Assembly: GCF_021646685.1 (NCBI RefSeq) | Contig: NZ_JAKJHW010000003.1 | Coordinates: forward strand, 248,001-312,000 | Source of the DNA: Pseudalkalibacillus salsuginis | GTDB lineage: Bacteria > Bacillota > Bacilli > Bacillales > Fictibacillaceae | Direction: 5' to 3' | DNA length: 64,000 bases | Part shown: in pieces, positions 46,917 to 55,625 of the stretch | Position numbering within the stretch: position 1 is the stretch's first letter | Layout: each line of letters starts with the position of its first letter | Position numbers and translations under genes: made by a program | Notes under the pieces: model-generated | What the model was told of the DNA's origin: nothing | Database searches by the model: none | The model's input: the letters and a program-made list of their open reading frames with translations, nothing else

Positions 46917-48052
46917 GATCTCGCCTTCTTTCGATTAACGTAAAAAATAGCAGTATATAGACTTATTGGAATCGTTATCACGACCCCAATACCACCAGCT
47001 AGCGCTCGAGCTAATTCCAATGAAAGGTTAATGGAAAGGCTAAAACCGAATGGAGAAGCATTCTTAAAATATAAAATAAGCATTGGAATGGAACCGCTTA
47101 TATAAGCAAAAAACAGGATATTTGTCATGGCTCCCATAATATCTTTTCCGATATCCATTCCAGAAGTTCTAAGTGCTTTTACTGAGATATTGTTATTTTT
47201 TTCATATAACCCAAAAATAGAAGAAGACATGGTAATCGCCACATCCATTACGGCTCCTAAAGATCCGATTAATAATCCTGCCATAAACACCAGTTGAGGA
47301 GGACGGGTTAAGAATTGCATTTCCTCATATCGAAGGCCGTTTTCGGAAGTTAACAACATGACAAGATAGGTAATGAACAACGAAGCAAACGTTCCTAGAA
47401 GAGTCGCTACAATTGCTGCGTATGATTTTTCATTAAAACCGTTAATAAGTAATAAAGAAAAGACGGTAAATAAAATAACACTGATGCCGCATACCCATAT
47501 CAAACTTATGTTTGATGTACTCATATAAATATCTAAAGCATAAGATAACAAAGCCGCATTGACGACTAAACTGATTATGGAAAAAAGTCCTTGTTTTTTT
47601 CCGATGACAAGCAAAGTAAAGATAAATACCCACGTAATGATCAAAACGTGTTTATCACGTTTTACGTCGTGTATAGTTCCAGTTATATCTGCATTTGCAT
47701 CTGCGTTTTTTTCAATGGAAACAAACAGCTCATTTCCAGCATGATATTCTTGATCATAAGCTCCAGAAGAAGAATATTCGTTCGTTAGATGGATAAGCTG
47801 TCCTTTTTTTTCTCCATTTTGTAACTTGGCTATAATATGCTGCGTAAAAAGATGGTCTTTATTATTATTCATATCAATGATTTCCGTTGTATTTTCCAGA
47901 TTCGTTTCTACGACTTTTGCTATAGGTCGTTCATAGAAAGAATGATTATGATTGACAAAAAAGACAGAGATGGCAAAACAAAGTGTCAACATGGTGTATA
48001 GAAGAATTTGTTTACAAGTTATTTTTTTGAATGTATTGACGACAATACTCAT
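46913..48052 (-). CDS. YibE/F-family membrane protein (first gene)
   Basis: 379 residues. N-terminal helix, an extracellular domain of about 110 residues (residues 35-135), then about eight helices with GSLGAVMDVAITMSSSI and SGMDIGKDIMGAMTNILFFA. GGAGGG supports the start at 48052 rather than 48094. The pair with the 258-residue gene is the usual two-gene layout of this family. Confidence 0.8.
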   Translation of the reverse strand: MSIVVNTFKKITCKQILLYTMLTLCFAISVFFVNHNHSFYERPIAKVVETNLENTTEIIDMNNNKDHLFTQHIIAKLQNGEKKGQLIHLTNEYSSSGAYDQEYHAGNELFVSIEKNADANADITGTIHDVKRDKHVLIITWVFIFTLLVIGKKQGLFSIISLVVNAALLSYALDIYMSTSNISLIWVCGISVILFTVFSLLLINGFNEKSYAAIVATLLGTFASLFITYLVMLLTSENGLRYEEMQFLTRPPQLVFMAGLLIGSLGAVMDVAITMSSSIFGLYEKNNNISVKALRTSGMDIGKDIMGAMTNILFFAYISGSIPMLILYFKNASPFGFSLSINLSLELARALAGGIGVVITIPISLYTAIFYVNRKKARS

Positions 48053-48739
48053 AGAAAACCCTCCAACTATGGGGTGGAGCTCAGTGTTTATCATTTAAAC
48101 TGATTTACCAGACTGATGTTACATTTGTTTTTCAGATCTTGAACACTTTTTTCGGAGTGTTGCCTTGCTTCGTCCCTGAATCTTACTCCCTCCTATTCTA
48201 ACCTGAACACTTATCTGCTATAAATAACTGATAAAGTCCATTCTTACCATAGCTGATTATATCGTGTTCTAGTTCTGAAAGGCTGATCTTTGTTTTAGCG
48301 AATATCCACCTTATAAAAATGGAGGGTAAAAACTGTTCCTTTACAGACAATCTTAATAGAGGTGCAAATTACTCTACAAAAAGGCCAGATTGTTTAGTAA
48401 AGGAATCTTCAATAATGCATTTTTTGAACGAATCTTAGAATTAGTTATGGTAATCTTATAGTAACTTCGTTGAAAAAAGGGGAAATTATCCAGTTGAAAA
48501 ATTGTATTTAATTTTAGGGGTAATTTCCTAGAGGATAATGGACTTGTTTTAGGTTTATTAATGGAACTATTATTTGCTAGCACGATATCGCCATTTTTGC
48601 AGTTGATTTTTTCATCTCATGTGTTGTTTTCTTGGTATTTATGTTCAATAAATGTTCAATGAGTCACGAAAGTATAACATTAAAGAGAAATGGATTTGTC
48701 ATTAACTCTGTTTGCGGTTCTGACATTCTGAAATTAAGG
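48053..48739. other. Long intergenic region upstream of the zinc-starvation operon
   Basis: Nearly 690 bases, AT-rich, with no supported gene. AACACT...AGTGTT near 48140 is a small hairpin. I see no riboswitch, RNA gene or mobile element. Confidence 0.4.
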
Positions 48740-48867
48740 TTTACAATTAACCAGGAAGAAGATATAATGGGTGAACGATAATAAATCGTAATAGTTACGA
48801 TTTAAGCCAACGGGTCGAATCTCTATTGGCAGGCCTGTCGTTTCTAAATCGTAATGATTACTATTAA
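48740..48867 (+). promoter_or_regulatory. SigA promoter with two Zur boxes
   Basis: TTTACA (48740-48745) and TATAAT (48763-48768) are 17 bases apart. Box 1, TAAATCGTAA-TAG-TTACGATTTA (48782-48804), has perfect 10-bp arms and matches the Bacillus Zur core TCGTAATnATTACGA with one substitution at the centre. Box 2 is TAAATCGTAATGATTACTATT (48845-48865) with a degenerate right arm. Both lie downstream of the transcription start, so Zur with zinc would block transcription. Confidence 0.8.
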
Positions 48868-48899
48868 TGGTCATTTTTTGTTGAAAGGAGCTAATGGAT

Positions 48900-49169
48900 A
48901 TGGCTAAAAAATCAAAAGTTGCTAAGGAAAGAAAGAGACAAGAACTCGTTGAGAAATATGCTGAAATCCGCAAAAAGTTGAAGGAAGAAGGGGATTACGA
49001 GGCACTAAGGAAACTGCCTAGAGACTCTTCTCCAACACGTTTGAACAATAGATGCCAGGTAACGGGAAGACCGAGAGGCTACTTAAGAAAGTTCAAGATG
49101 TCCCGGATCGCTTTTCGTGAGTATGCACATAAGGGTCAAGTTCCAGGCGTCAAAAAATCAAGCTGGTAA
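48900..49169 (+). CDS. rpsN2: Zinc-independent ribosomal protein S14 (alternative RpsN)
   Basis: 89 residues ([20 protein letters not shown] start). The long form without the zinc ribbon: only one Cys, in [17 protein letters not shown], where zinc-binding S14 has two CxxC pairs. It replaces the zinc form under zinc starvation, releasing zinc. AAAGGAG at 48884 places the start at ATG 48900, not the ATG at 48894. First gene after the Zur boxes; corresponds to B. subtilis yhzA. Confidence 0.93.
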   Translation: MAKKSKVAKERKRQELVEKYAEIRKKLKEEGDYEALRKLPRDSSPTRLNNRCQVTGRPRGYLRKFKMSRIAFREYAHKGQVPGVKKSSW

Positions 49170-49192
49170 CACCTTAGAAGGAGAGACTAACT

Positions 49193-50353
49193 ATGAAGGA
49201 ATGGCTGATAATCGGCGGAGGGATCCATGGTTGTACCATTGCTACGTTCTTGCTGAAAAACGGGAAGGTAGACATACACCATCTTCAGATCATTGATCCA
49301 TCACCAGTTCCGATGCGAAGGTGGAAACAGCTTACTTCAAGAATCGGAATGGATTACCTTCGTTCTCCTGTCGTCCATCATGTCGATACACATCCATCCA
49401 GCCTTGAAAGATACGCCAAGCGTCTTAATTTTGATAATGCATTCTATGGGTACTACCAGAAACCTCATTTAGAATTGTTCAATCATCATTGCCATCACAC
49501 TTTTAGTGAAATTCAATTGCATAAAGCCTGGAAGATCGGATATGTAAATGAGCTGGAGTATAAGGGTAATCATTGGATCGTACGAACAAGCGATGGTCAA
49601 TCTGTCCCTTCAAAGAGAGTTGTTTTAGCAATAGGTGTCAATGATCAGCCTTCTTATCCATACTGGGCAAAAGAACTGAATGAACGGCACCCTGAAAAGG
49701 TCTTCCATATCTTTGATAAAAACCTGCCTTCAATGGAAAGCGGATCCGTACCTGTGGCTATCATAGGGGGAGGCATTACTGCTGCTCACCTAATAAATAA
49801 AATCTGTGATGATGTTCCGGTTATACAGGTTAAACGGCATCTAAACAGGGTTCATGAATTCGATAGTGATCCAGGCTGGATGGGCCCTAAATATATGCGG
49901 AAATTTTATAGGGTGGAAAATTATGATGAACGGCGAAAGATCATTACACAGGCAAGGCATAAAGGATCGATAACCCAGCATTTATTTCACAAGCAGAAAC
50001 ATTTAGAACGAAAGGGTCGATTGATGACTGTTACGGGAGAAGTGATGAACTGTTCCATGGATGAACATTCCCAGCTCCTCTTCCAGTTTCACAATGGAGT
50101 TCAGCTGAAAGCTTCCCATATCATTCTTGCCACGGGGGTTGAAGGTGCACTTCCTGGTAAGGGGTGGTTAAGTAGGACAATCGAAAAACATGGCTTGAAA
50201 TGTTCAAAATGCGGTTTCCCGATTGTCTCTCCTGAACTGGAATGGGGCAAGGGATTGCATGTAGCAGGGGCTTTAGCTGAACTTGAAATAGGGCCGGTCT
50301 CCAGAAATATTTCAGGAGCTAGAAAAATTGCTGAAAGGTTAGCAGCAATTTAA
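49193..50353 (+). CDS. Zur-operon FAD/NAD(P)-binding protein, monooxygenase-like
   Basis: 386 residues. Three nucleotide-binding signatures in the order of N-hydroxylating monooxygenases: FAD GxGxxG in LIIGGGIHGC (about 5-14), NAD(P) in VAIIGGGITAAHL (about 187-199), and the ATG-type motif IILATGVEG (about 310). A CSKCGF motif (about 338) and many His residues (HHVDTHPSS, NHHCHHTF) are unusual. AAGGAGAG precedes the ATG, 23 bases after rpsN2. The operon implies a role in zinc limitation, such as making a metallophore or a redox function, which is inference. Confidence 0.65.
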   Translation: MKEWLIIGGGIHGCTIATFLLKNGKVDIHHLQIIDPSPVPMRRWKQLTSRIGMDYLRSPVVHHVDTHPSSLERYAKRLNFDNAFYGYYQKPHLELFNHHCHHTFSEIQLHKAWKIGYVNELEYKGNHWIVRTSDGQSVPSKRVVLAIGVNDQPSYPYWAKELNERHPEKVFHIFDKNLPSMESGSVPVAIIGGGITAAHLINKICDDVPVIQVKRHLNRVHEFDSDPGWMGPKYMRKFYRVENYDERRKIITQARHKGSITQHLFHKQKHLERKGRLMTVTGEVMNCSMDEHSQLLFQFHNGVQLKASHIILATGVEGALPGKGWLSRTIEKHGLKCSKCGFPIVSPELEWGKGLHVAGALAELEIGPVSRNISGARKIAERLAAI

Positions 50354-50381
50354 CTCATTCAAACGGTAAGGAGAGATTGAA

Positions 50382-50636
50382 ATGAAAAAAGGAATACATC
50401 CCGCGTATCGACAAGTCGTTTTCATGGATACGAACAGCGGGTTTAAATTTATAACAGGTTCAACCATGTCTTCATCTGAAACAATCGAGTGGGAAGATGG
50501 AAACACGTATCCATTAATTAAGGTTGAGGTTAGCTCAGATACCCATCCTTTTTATACTGGAAAACAGAAGTTCTCAGATCGCGGTGGTCGTGCAGAACGT
50601 TTCTTGAAAAAATACAACATGAAAACAGGCAAATAA
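50382..50636 (+). CDS. rpmE2: Zinc-independent ribosomal protein L31 type B
   Basis: 84 residues with no cysteine at all, beginning [20 protein letters not shown] and containing [13 protein letters not shown]. Type A L31 binds zinc through four Cys; type B does not and displaces it under zinc starvation (B. subtilis ytiA). GGTAAGGAGAG lies upstream, 28 bases after the flavoprotein gene. Confidence 0.95.
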   Translation: MKKGIHPAYRQVVFMDTNSGFKFITGSTMSSSETIEWEDGNTYPLIKVEVSSDTHPFYTGKQKFSDRGGRAERFLKKYNMKTGK

Positions 50637-50663
50637 ATATCTTCAGAGCAAGGAGAGATCAAG

Positions 50664-51032
50664 ATGAACGATTATTTGTCTGAAATGTTGGCGAGAGAAA
50701 TCGTTGAGGCTTTACCTGGTTATAAGCGTGATCTGTACAAATTCATAGTTGGGCTGGAAGATTCATTGGCACAACAATCTGATACTGCAGATCAATTCAT
50801 GACCTTGATGAAAAAACATTCACCTCTCCATCAAGCAGCGAAGTATTTCCGACGTTCTGTCAAAGAAACGGATCAGCTTATGAAAGAGATTGAAAAGGAA
50901 ATCGATACAGAGTTGAGTTTGCAATTGCAGCATATCGATTGGTTGGATTGCAGTGACGTGATCCGTAAAAGAAGAAGGAACGATAAGCAAGCAGCGTTTT
51001 TGCTTTATATGAATCCGAAAAAAGTCCATTAA
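50664..51032 (+). CDS. Unrecognised helical protein, last gene of the Zur operon
   Basis: 122 residues predicted to be nearly all alpha-helical and strongly charged (YLSEMLAREIVEALPGYKRD; DQLMKEIEKEIDTELSL). One Cys (WLDCSDV) and a basic RKRRRNDK patch near the C-terminus. No signal peptide or membrane helix. CAAGGAGAG precedes the ATG 27 bases after rpmE2, and a terminator follows. I do not recognise the family; the basic patch would allow RNA or ribosome binding. Confidence 0.7.
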   Translation: MNDYLSEMLAREIVEALPGYKRDLYKFIVGLEDSLAQQSDTADQFMTLMKKHSPLHQAAKYFRRSVKETDQLMKEIEKEIDTELSLQLQHIDWLDCSDVIRKRRRNDKQAAFLLYMNPKKVH

Positions 51033-51058
51033 ACCGTCCGCTTGGGCGGTTTTTTCCT
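51031..51058 (+). terminator. Terminator of the Zur operon
   Basis: AAACCGTCC / GGGCGGTTT stem, 4-base loop, TTTTTT tail, directly after the stop. Confidence 0.9.
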
Positions 51059-51118
51059 ATTGGGAAGGGGGTGGTGCCGGGGCGGAAGAAGACAATAACA
51101 GATAACGTAGCATGTGCT

Positions 51119-51202
51119 GATTTTATCGGTGCAAACACAAAATATATCGGTGCAGATCCAAATTTTATCGGTGCAAATGAAAAAAATATCGGTGATTCTA
51201 AA
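51119..51202. repeat. Four 21-bp tandem repeats
   Basis: ATCGGTG begins at 51125, 51146, 51167 and 51188, an exact 21-base period. Units read about TTTATCGGTGCAAAtnnaAAA. The array lies between the Zur operon terminator and the NERD gene, and reaches into the end of the latter. Confidence 0.75.
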
Positions 51203-52159
51203 GTGTTAGCTTATATCTTCGTCCCTTCTTAGTTCCTTCAGAAGGTATATTCATAGATCGAAGGAGTGTTTTAGCAACATAACTGGATGAAATACTAAGA
51301 AACTTCCTCAACTCCCTATTCGATATCGAAGTATTCACTAACATCCGATAATCTTTCAGTGCTTCGAAATGCGCATCTCCCGAAATGAACGAACATTCGC
51401 TGCAGATCCAGCGGCCATAATGTCTTTCCATCGTCAGGGTTTTACATTCCATACAATAGACGCCAGGCAACAATTCTTCAGGTTGGATTTTGAATTGTTT
51501 CATGACGTTCGGGTCGTGTGGAGTATGTTTTTTGAGCAGTAGCTTGGAGAGTTTCCGCAGTTGCTTTTTGTTGTAGGTCGCTTCTGGAAAGGTTCTATTG
51601 AGGGCTTCGATTTCAAAAGGGAGGTTTGCACTGTGGGTTATTTTTACGGGTGTGTATTCAGTGGTTTCTATAATGGTCGAGGGCCGGCTGATGACTACGA
51701 TGTGATCGATCGGAATATGGGGAAGATCATGAAGGTGCAGCCAGTGGGACAATTTTGTACTATGCCATTGAAGCTGAAGAAATGGGTCAGGCAATCCTTC
51801 CTCCATACATACCATCTTTCGTCCGGACCCTGATTGATTTCGTCAAACCTGATTTTACCTGCGATATTCTTCACTTCAACTATGAGGATGAAATAGGGGG
51901 TGACAAGCAACGTATCGATTTGAAAATAGTAGCGGGTGTCAAAAAGCCTTAAATCATGGAAAATAATGTGGTCATCTTCGGGGAGGTACTCCAAATAAAA
52001 ATCCAGTGCTTGCTCACCTCGATAACCAGCTTTACACATGGCCAGCTCTTTTTCTATTAGTGGGTACTTCTGATGTGAAGGAGGTAATCGGCGTAATAAC
52101 GCTTCCAATTTATGAATTTTCGCAGGCTCGGTCCGTTCTTTTTTGATCATTTGAATCAA
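51198..52159 (-). pseudogene. NERD-domain protein with zinc ribbon, frameshifted
   Basis: Two overlapping frames together give one NERD (nuclease-related) protein. The first (52159 to about 51830) carries KAGYRGEQALDFYLEYL and the core DTLLVTPYFILIVEVKNIAG. The second (about 51815 to 51198) continues EEGLPDPFLQLQWH ... PIDHIVVISRPSTIIET, then a CMEC...CSEC zinc ribbon and a C-terminal helical region. A single-base shift near 51825-51840 splits them. The first frame alone lacks the C-terminal half. Real mutation or sequence error cannot be told apart. Confidence 0.75.
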
Positions 52160-52297
52160 CTCCTTTTTATAATAGAAACTATTTTCTCTAAAATAGTTTC
52201 ATATCCTTCTCGTAATCTATCTTTTTATCGAAAGATTTACACGCCTGTCCAAACTATTTACCTTCCAAAGCATAAATTGTAAAAGGGAGGTGAAAAA

Positions 52298-52720
52298 ATG
52301 GCTAAACAAATACTAGATTACTTCGTAAGTGCGCCCGCTACAAGTAATGGTTCATTGAATCGGGTTGTTCCCGCATCCCCTTCGACTATGAAACTAGCAG
52401 AATTCGGATTATCGTTGCCGACTCAAGCTCAACAAGTTGAACTGACGGCAACTGTCGGATGGGAAACGACCGCAGGATCCCCCATCGTTCTATTTAAAAT
52501 CTTCCGAGGTACGCAAATCATATTTACCACAACATCCCAAATTGATATTACAGTTGAAACCAGTAGGACTGTAGCATTCAATGCAGTAGATTTCAACGTA
52601 CCGGCTGGGAGGCAAGTCTATTCTTTGACAGTTGAATTGACAAACCCGGTTGGTCTCCTGAACCAGGCATCTGTAATCGGACCGGTGACGTTTACCGGGA
52701 TTGCAATCGCTGACGCCTAA
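52298..52720 (+). CDS. Small beta-rich protein, possibly spore-surface
   Basis: 140 residues, mainly Thr/Val/Ala/Ile alternating beta strands (FNVPAGRQVYSLTVELTNPV), no Cys, no signal peptide. It resembles small jelly-roll proteins of the Bacillus exosporium/coat type. AAAAGGGAGGTGA is a very strong ribosome binding site, suggesting high expression. Monocistronic with its own terminator. Spore localisation is a guess. Confidence 0.7.
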   Translation: MAKQILDYFVSAPATSNGSLNRVVPASPSTMKLAEFGLSLPTQAQQVELTATVGWETTAGSPIVLFKIFRGTQIIFTTTSQIDITVETSRTVAFNAVDFNVPAGRQVYSLTVELTNPVGLLNQASVIGPVTFTGIAIADA

Positions 52721-52734
52721 GATATAGCTTTCAG

Positions 52735-52758
52735 AACCGTCCGAATGGGCGGTTTTCA
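52735..52758 (+). terminator. Terminator of the beta-rich protein gene
   Basis: AACCGTCC-GAAT-GGGCGGTT followed by TTCATC. The stem is nearly the same as that of the Zur operon terminator at 51031. Confidence 0.75.
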
Positions 52759-52768
52759 TCTGATTAGA

Positions 52769-52798
52769 TTGAACTGCCTCACCTCTAAGGCGTATAAT
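52769..52798 (+). promoter_or_regulatory. SigA promoter of csbA
   Basis: TTGAAC (52769-52774) and TATAAT (52793-52798) are separated by 18 bases. No SigB motif is seen, although B. subtilis csbA is SigB-dependent. Confidence 0.6.
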
Positions 52799-52858
52799 GG
52801 ACATGTAATATGAATCCCAACTGAAGTCACTTGTTTTGAGGGGGCGTCTTTCTGCATA

Positions 52859-53086
52859 ATGGTTGAAATTTTTGGGGCATTGATCTTGCCCATTATACTT
52901 ATACCGTTTCTTGTCCGAGTTACATACAATCGATGGGTTGCCATCGGGCTGAGCATTGTCATTATGATTGTAATCTTTATGGATTTTGAATATTATTGGA
53001 CGATCGTAACAGGAATTATTGGGATGCTAATCGGGGGATATTTTTCAACCCGTGTCGGGAAAAAAGTGGATAAAAAGTGGAGCTAG
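52859..53086 (+). CDS. csbA: CsbA-like small membrane protein
   Basis: 75 residues with three hydrophobic helices and a basic C-terminus (TRVGKKVDKKWS). Length and layout match B. subtilis CsbA (76 residues), a membrane protein of unknown role next to uvrB. GAGGGGG lies rather far (15 bases) upstream of ATG 52859. Position downstream of the minJ region fits the B. subtilis order; uvrB is not in the window. Confidence 0.65.
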   Translation: MVEIFGALILPIILIPFLVRVTYNRWVAIGLSIVIMIVIFMDFEYYWTIVTGIIGMLIGGYFSTRVGKKVDKKWS

Positions 53087-53122
53087 CGCCTATTTCATCA
53101 AGAAATAGACGCTATTTTTTTT
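53084..53122 (+). terminator. Terminator of csbA
   Basis: TAGCGCCTATTTC / GAAATAGACGCTA (one mismatch) and a run of eight T. Confidence 0.85.
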
Positions 53123-53138
53123 GCATATGACCTTATGC

Positions 53139-54248
53139 TTATTGATAATTAATGATCGCAGGGCTGGGATCAAGTTTTATAACATCCAATGGTTTCATGA
53201 CGGGTTCATCTTTTTTTAAAAAGATTTTAAATCCACCATACTGGGAGGTCTCATTTCTGACAAATTTCCGATAAAGTGACTGTTTTGTAGAGGCTGGACC
53301 CCATCCATCATAATTAAGTACGACTTCTACATTGTTGGTCGGCTTGATTGCCGCTTTATTCGTGATGGCTTTATCCGTGAATTGGTGGACAAGTACAAAT
53401 TTATCCGGTAAGTTATTTTCTTCAACGAGCTTTGATAAATATTCTACCGCTTTTTGGACTTCAGCCCAGTCCACCTGGCCAAGGTCCATCCCTGGCGTTT
53501 CTCCTTCACCCACATGGAATTCCGTATCGATGGCAAGATGAACATAAGGGTACTTCAGCCATTTTTCAATTAACTTCACTTGATTCATGACAGAGTCCTT
53601 ACCTAGCTGCACATCCAGCAGGAGAAGGGCGTTGTTTTCCCTGGCAAGCTTTGCATACTTTTCAATATCATCCTCAGGAGTCATACGGTAGTATTTTCCC
53701 TCAGGACCGGGGCTACGCTGGGCAACTGTCGTGATCAGTTCAATGGCCGGAATAGCTGGTTTAGAAGGATCAGCATCTGAATAAGACTGCGTTTGTTCTT
53801 TTAACTTTTTCATCAAGGCTTCGGGTTCCATTTCACCAAGTATCCCCATATTAGCAGAGTTAGGATGGCCATAAAAGGCGACGATCCGGTTGTTTTTCAA
53901 AGGACCATCACTTGGATCCTCCGCTCCGTTCACAAGGGTTTGCCCAACAGGAACCGACCTCGTACGATCGTTTCCATATGATTCTGCCGCCGGCATCTTC
54001 TCTTGTTCTTCTTTTGACAGCTTTTCCTTTAGGGGCTTCGTACCATCAGATGGCTTTAAGGCTTTAAATGGCTGGATTGGATTGGAGTCTTCTTTCTCCT
54101 GATCCCTGGATTTATCTACCGCATTGTGTTCTTGTTCGGCTTCGGATTTCTTTTTGTCCTCCTCTGATGTAGTTGGACTTGAATCAGAACAAGCTGCCAT
54201 TAAGAAGATAACAGAGACAACAAAGAATAGGGAAGACAAGTTTTTCAT
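53139..54248 (-). CDS. Unrecognised lipoprotein with a C-terminal barrel-like domain
   Basis: 369 residues. Signal helix with lipobox MAAC, then a charged low-complexity linker (about 25-110), then a folded domain (RIVAFYGHPNSANMGILGE, LLLLDVQLG, YVHLAIDTEFHVGEG, FVLVHQFT, VVLNYDGWG). The alternation of strands ending in acidic or His residues looks like a TIM-barrel hydrolase, but I cannot assign a family. GGAGGTG supports the start at 54248 over 54263. Confidence 0.8.
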   Translation of the reverse strand: MKNLSSLFFVVSVIFLMAACSDSSPTTSEEDKKKSEAEQEHNAVDKSRDQEKEDSNPIQPFKALKPSDGTKPLKEKLSKEEQEKMPAAESYGNDRTRSVPVGQTLVNGAEDPSDGPLKNNRIVAFYGHPNSANMGILGEMEPEALMKKLKEQTQSYSDADPSKPAIPAIELITTVAQRSPGPEGKYYRMTPEDDIEKYAKLARENNALLLLDVQLGKDSVMNQVKLIEKWLKYPYVHLAIDTEFHVGEGETPGMDLGQVDWAEVQKAVEYLSKLVEENNLPDKFVLVHQFTDKAITNKAAIKPTNNVEVVLNYDGWGPASTKQSLYRKFVRNETSQYGGFKIFLKKDEPVMKPLDVIKLDPSPAIINYQ

Positions 54249-54645
54249 GCTGAACACCTCCATCCTGGAACTCTATTAAGTTTGAATGTTTTGCAGAAAA
54301 AGCAGCCTACATTTTAACATAGGATGATAGAAACAGGCGGTATTTTAATTGAATTGAAATAAAAAATATAAAAGTGTTTGAGTTTGATCAACTCATTTGA
54401 AATAATTGGTACTAACTAATGGAAGCTGTTTTAACAAATGGTCATTGAAAGGGTGAAATTCGGGTAAAGTATTTGTTCAAAATGTAAAACAGTAATTCTA
54501 TATACAAACAGGAGTCAGGGTATTAATGGCATTTTATCAATAGTATTATGCTCTGTTTACAATAAAAAGGGCCTCTCGACAAGGTCTGTTATAGCGGAAT
54601 GAATTTCAGTATAAGTTTAAAATAATTTCAATACGTGGTGGTTAA
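54249..54645. other. Intergenic region with no recognised feature
   Basis: About 400 AT-rich bases. A segment near 54397 (TTGAAATAATTGGTACTAAC) resembles one near 36873 (TTGAAATAATTGGTATTAAG), perhaps a shared short repeat. Nothing else stands out. Confidence 0.3.
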
Positions 54646-55164
54646 ATGAACATGGGTATTCCTAACAAAATACATATTATTGGGTCTGTTGGAAGCGGGA
54701 AAACAACATTAGCAAGAACTTTATCAAATTCGTTTAATGTTCCTTTTTATGAGTTAGATAATGTAGTATGGCAAAGACATGAATCTGGGGATATAAGAAG
54801 ACCGGATGAAGAAAGGGATAAATATTTGGACAATATAATCAGCACTGAAAGATGGATTATAGAAGGATCCCATAGTCATAGTTGGGTCGGGAAAAGTTTC
54901 CAAACTGCTGATTTAATTATTTTTTTGGATACACCTTATCCAAAAAGAATACAAAGAATAATTAAAAGGTTTATCCTACAAAAACTAGGATTAGAAAAAG
55001 CAAATTATGTTCCAACACTTAGTATGTTCAGGAAGATGTTTAAATGGAATTCTAGCTTTGAAAAGGAAAGCAAACCAGAGATTTTAAAAATGCTGACTGA
55101 TGAAGGGTTCAATTCAATTATCCTGAAAGATAATACAAATATAGATAACTACCTTAACGATTAA
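54646..55164 (+). CDS. P-loop kinase-like protein (FlaR/adenylate kinase type)
   Basis: 172 residues. Walker A in IHIIGSVGSGKTTLARTL near the N-terminus; YELDNVVWQRHESG and LIIFLDTPYPKRIQRIIKR are typical of the small nucleotide kinase-like proteins annotated as DNA topology modulation FlaR. The substrate is unknown. Start ATG 54646 or 54652. Low GC and isolated position suggest an accessory gene. Confidence 0.75.
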   Translation: MNMGIPNKIHIIGSVGSGKTTLARTLSNSFNVPFYELDNVVWQRHESGDIRRPDEERDKYLDNIISTERWIIEGSHSHSWVGKSFQTADLIIFLDTPYPKRIQRIIKRFILQKLGLEKANYVPTLSMFRKMFKWNSSFEKESKPEILKMLTDEGFNSIILKDNTNIDNYLND

Positions 55165-55625
55165 AACATAAAGCTTCCGAAAAAGGGGCTAAGGAGGCAC
55201 CTGTGAAAATAAATAATTTAGCGTACTCTTAGTATTTTAGTGTACGTATTTATTTTATTTAAATAGAAACTAACGTCAAAAAATAGACAGGAAAATCCTC
55301 CGTCCGAGCACTAAACCCCAAAAATGATGGCCAAATTTCATGAAAATATAACATCCCTCACTTATTCACTATCAAAATGGGAGCTTTTACAAAACCTATC
55401 ATATCAGTAATTGCAATTGGAAATCTAGGCCAAATTCATTACTGGATTTGAAATTATTGGACTTATAGACTATTTTTTTGCTAAAAATTTTCTAGTATAG
55501 TATACAAGTGGATTTTCGATTGTGGAAGTCAATACTTTTTAGGTTTATTTGTTGAACTTTTTGCAAACCCATAATCGGTCAGCTCAAACTTTTACATAGT
55601 CTTTAAGTATATGGGGGATGAAAGA
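55165..55625 (+). promoter_or_regulatory. Upstream region and promoter of the second CwlO-like gene
   Basis: TTGCTA (55478-55483) and TATACA (55501-55506) are 17 bases apart, leaving a 5' leader of about 110 bases. The first 300 bases show nothing I can name. No paired TGTWAH WalR box is evident. Confidence 0.4.

Noticed and set aside
51561-51952. Plus-strand frames across the NERD region
   Set aside because: They are complements of the NERD protein and contain no recognisable domain.
52801-52858. SigB promoter for csbA
   Set aside because: I looked for GTTTAA / GGGTAT because csbA is SigB-dependent in B. subtilis, but only a SigA-type site is present.
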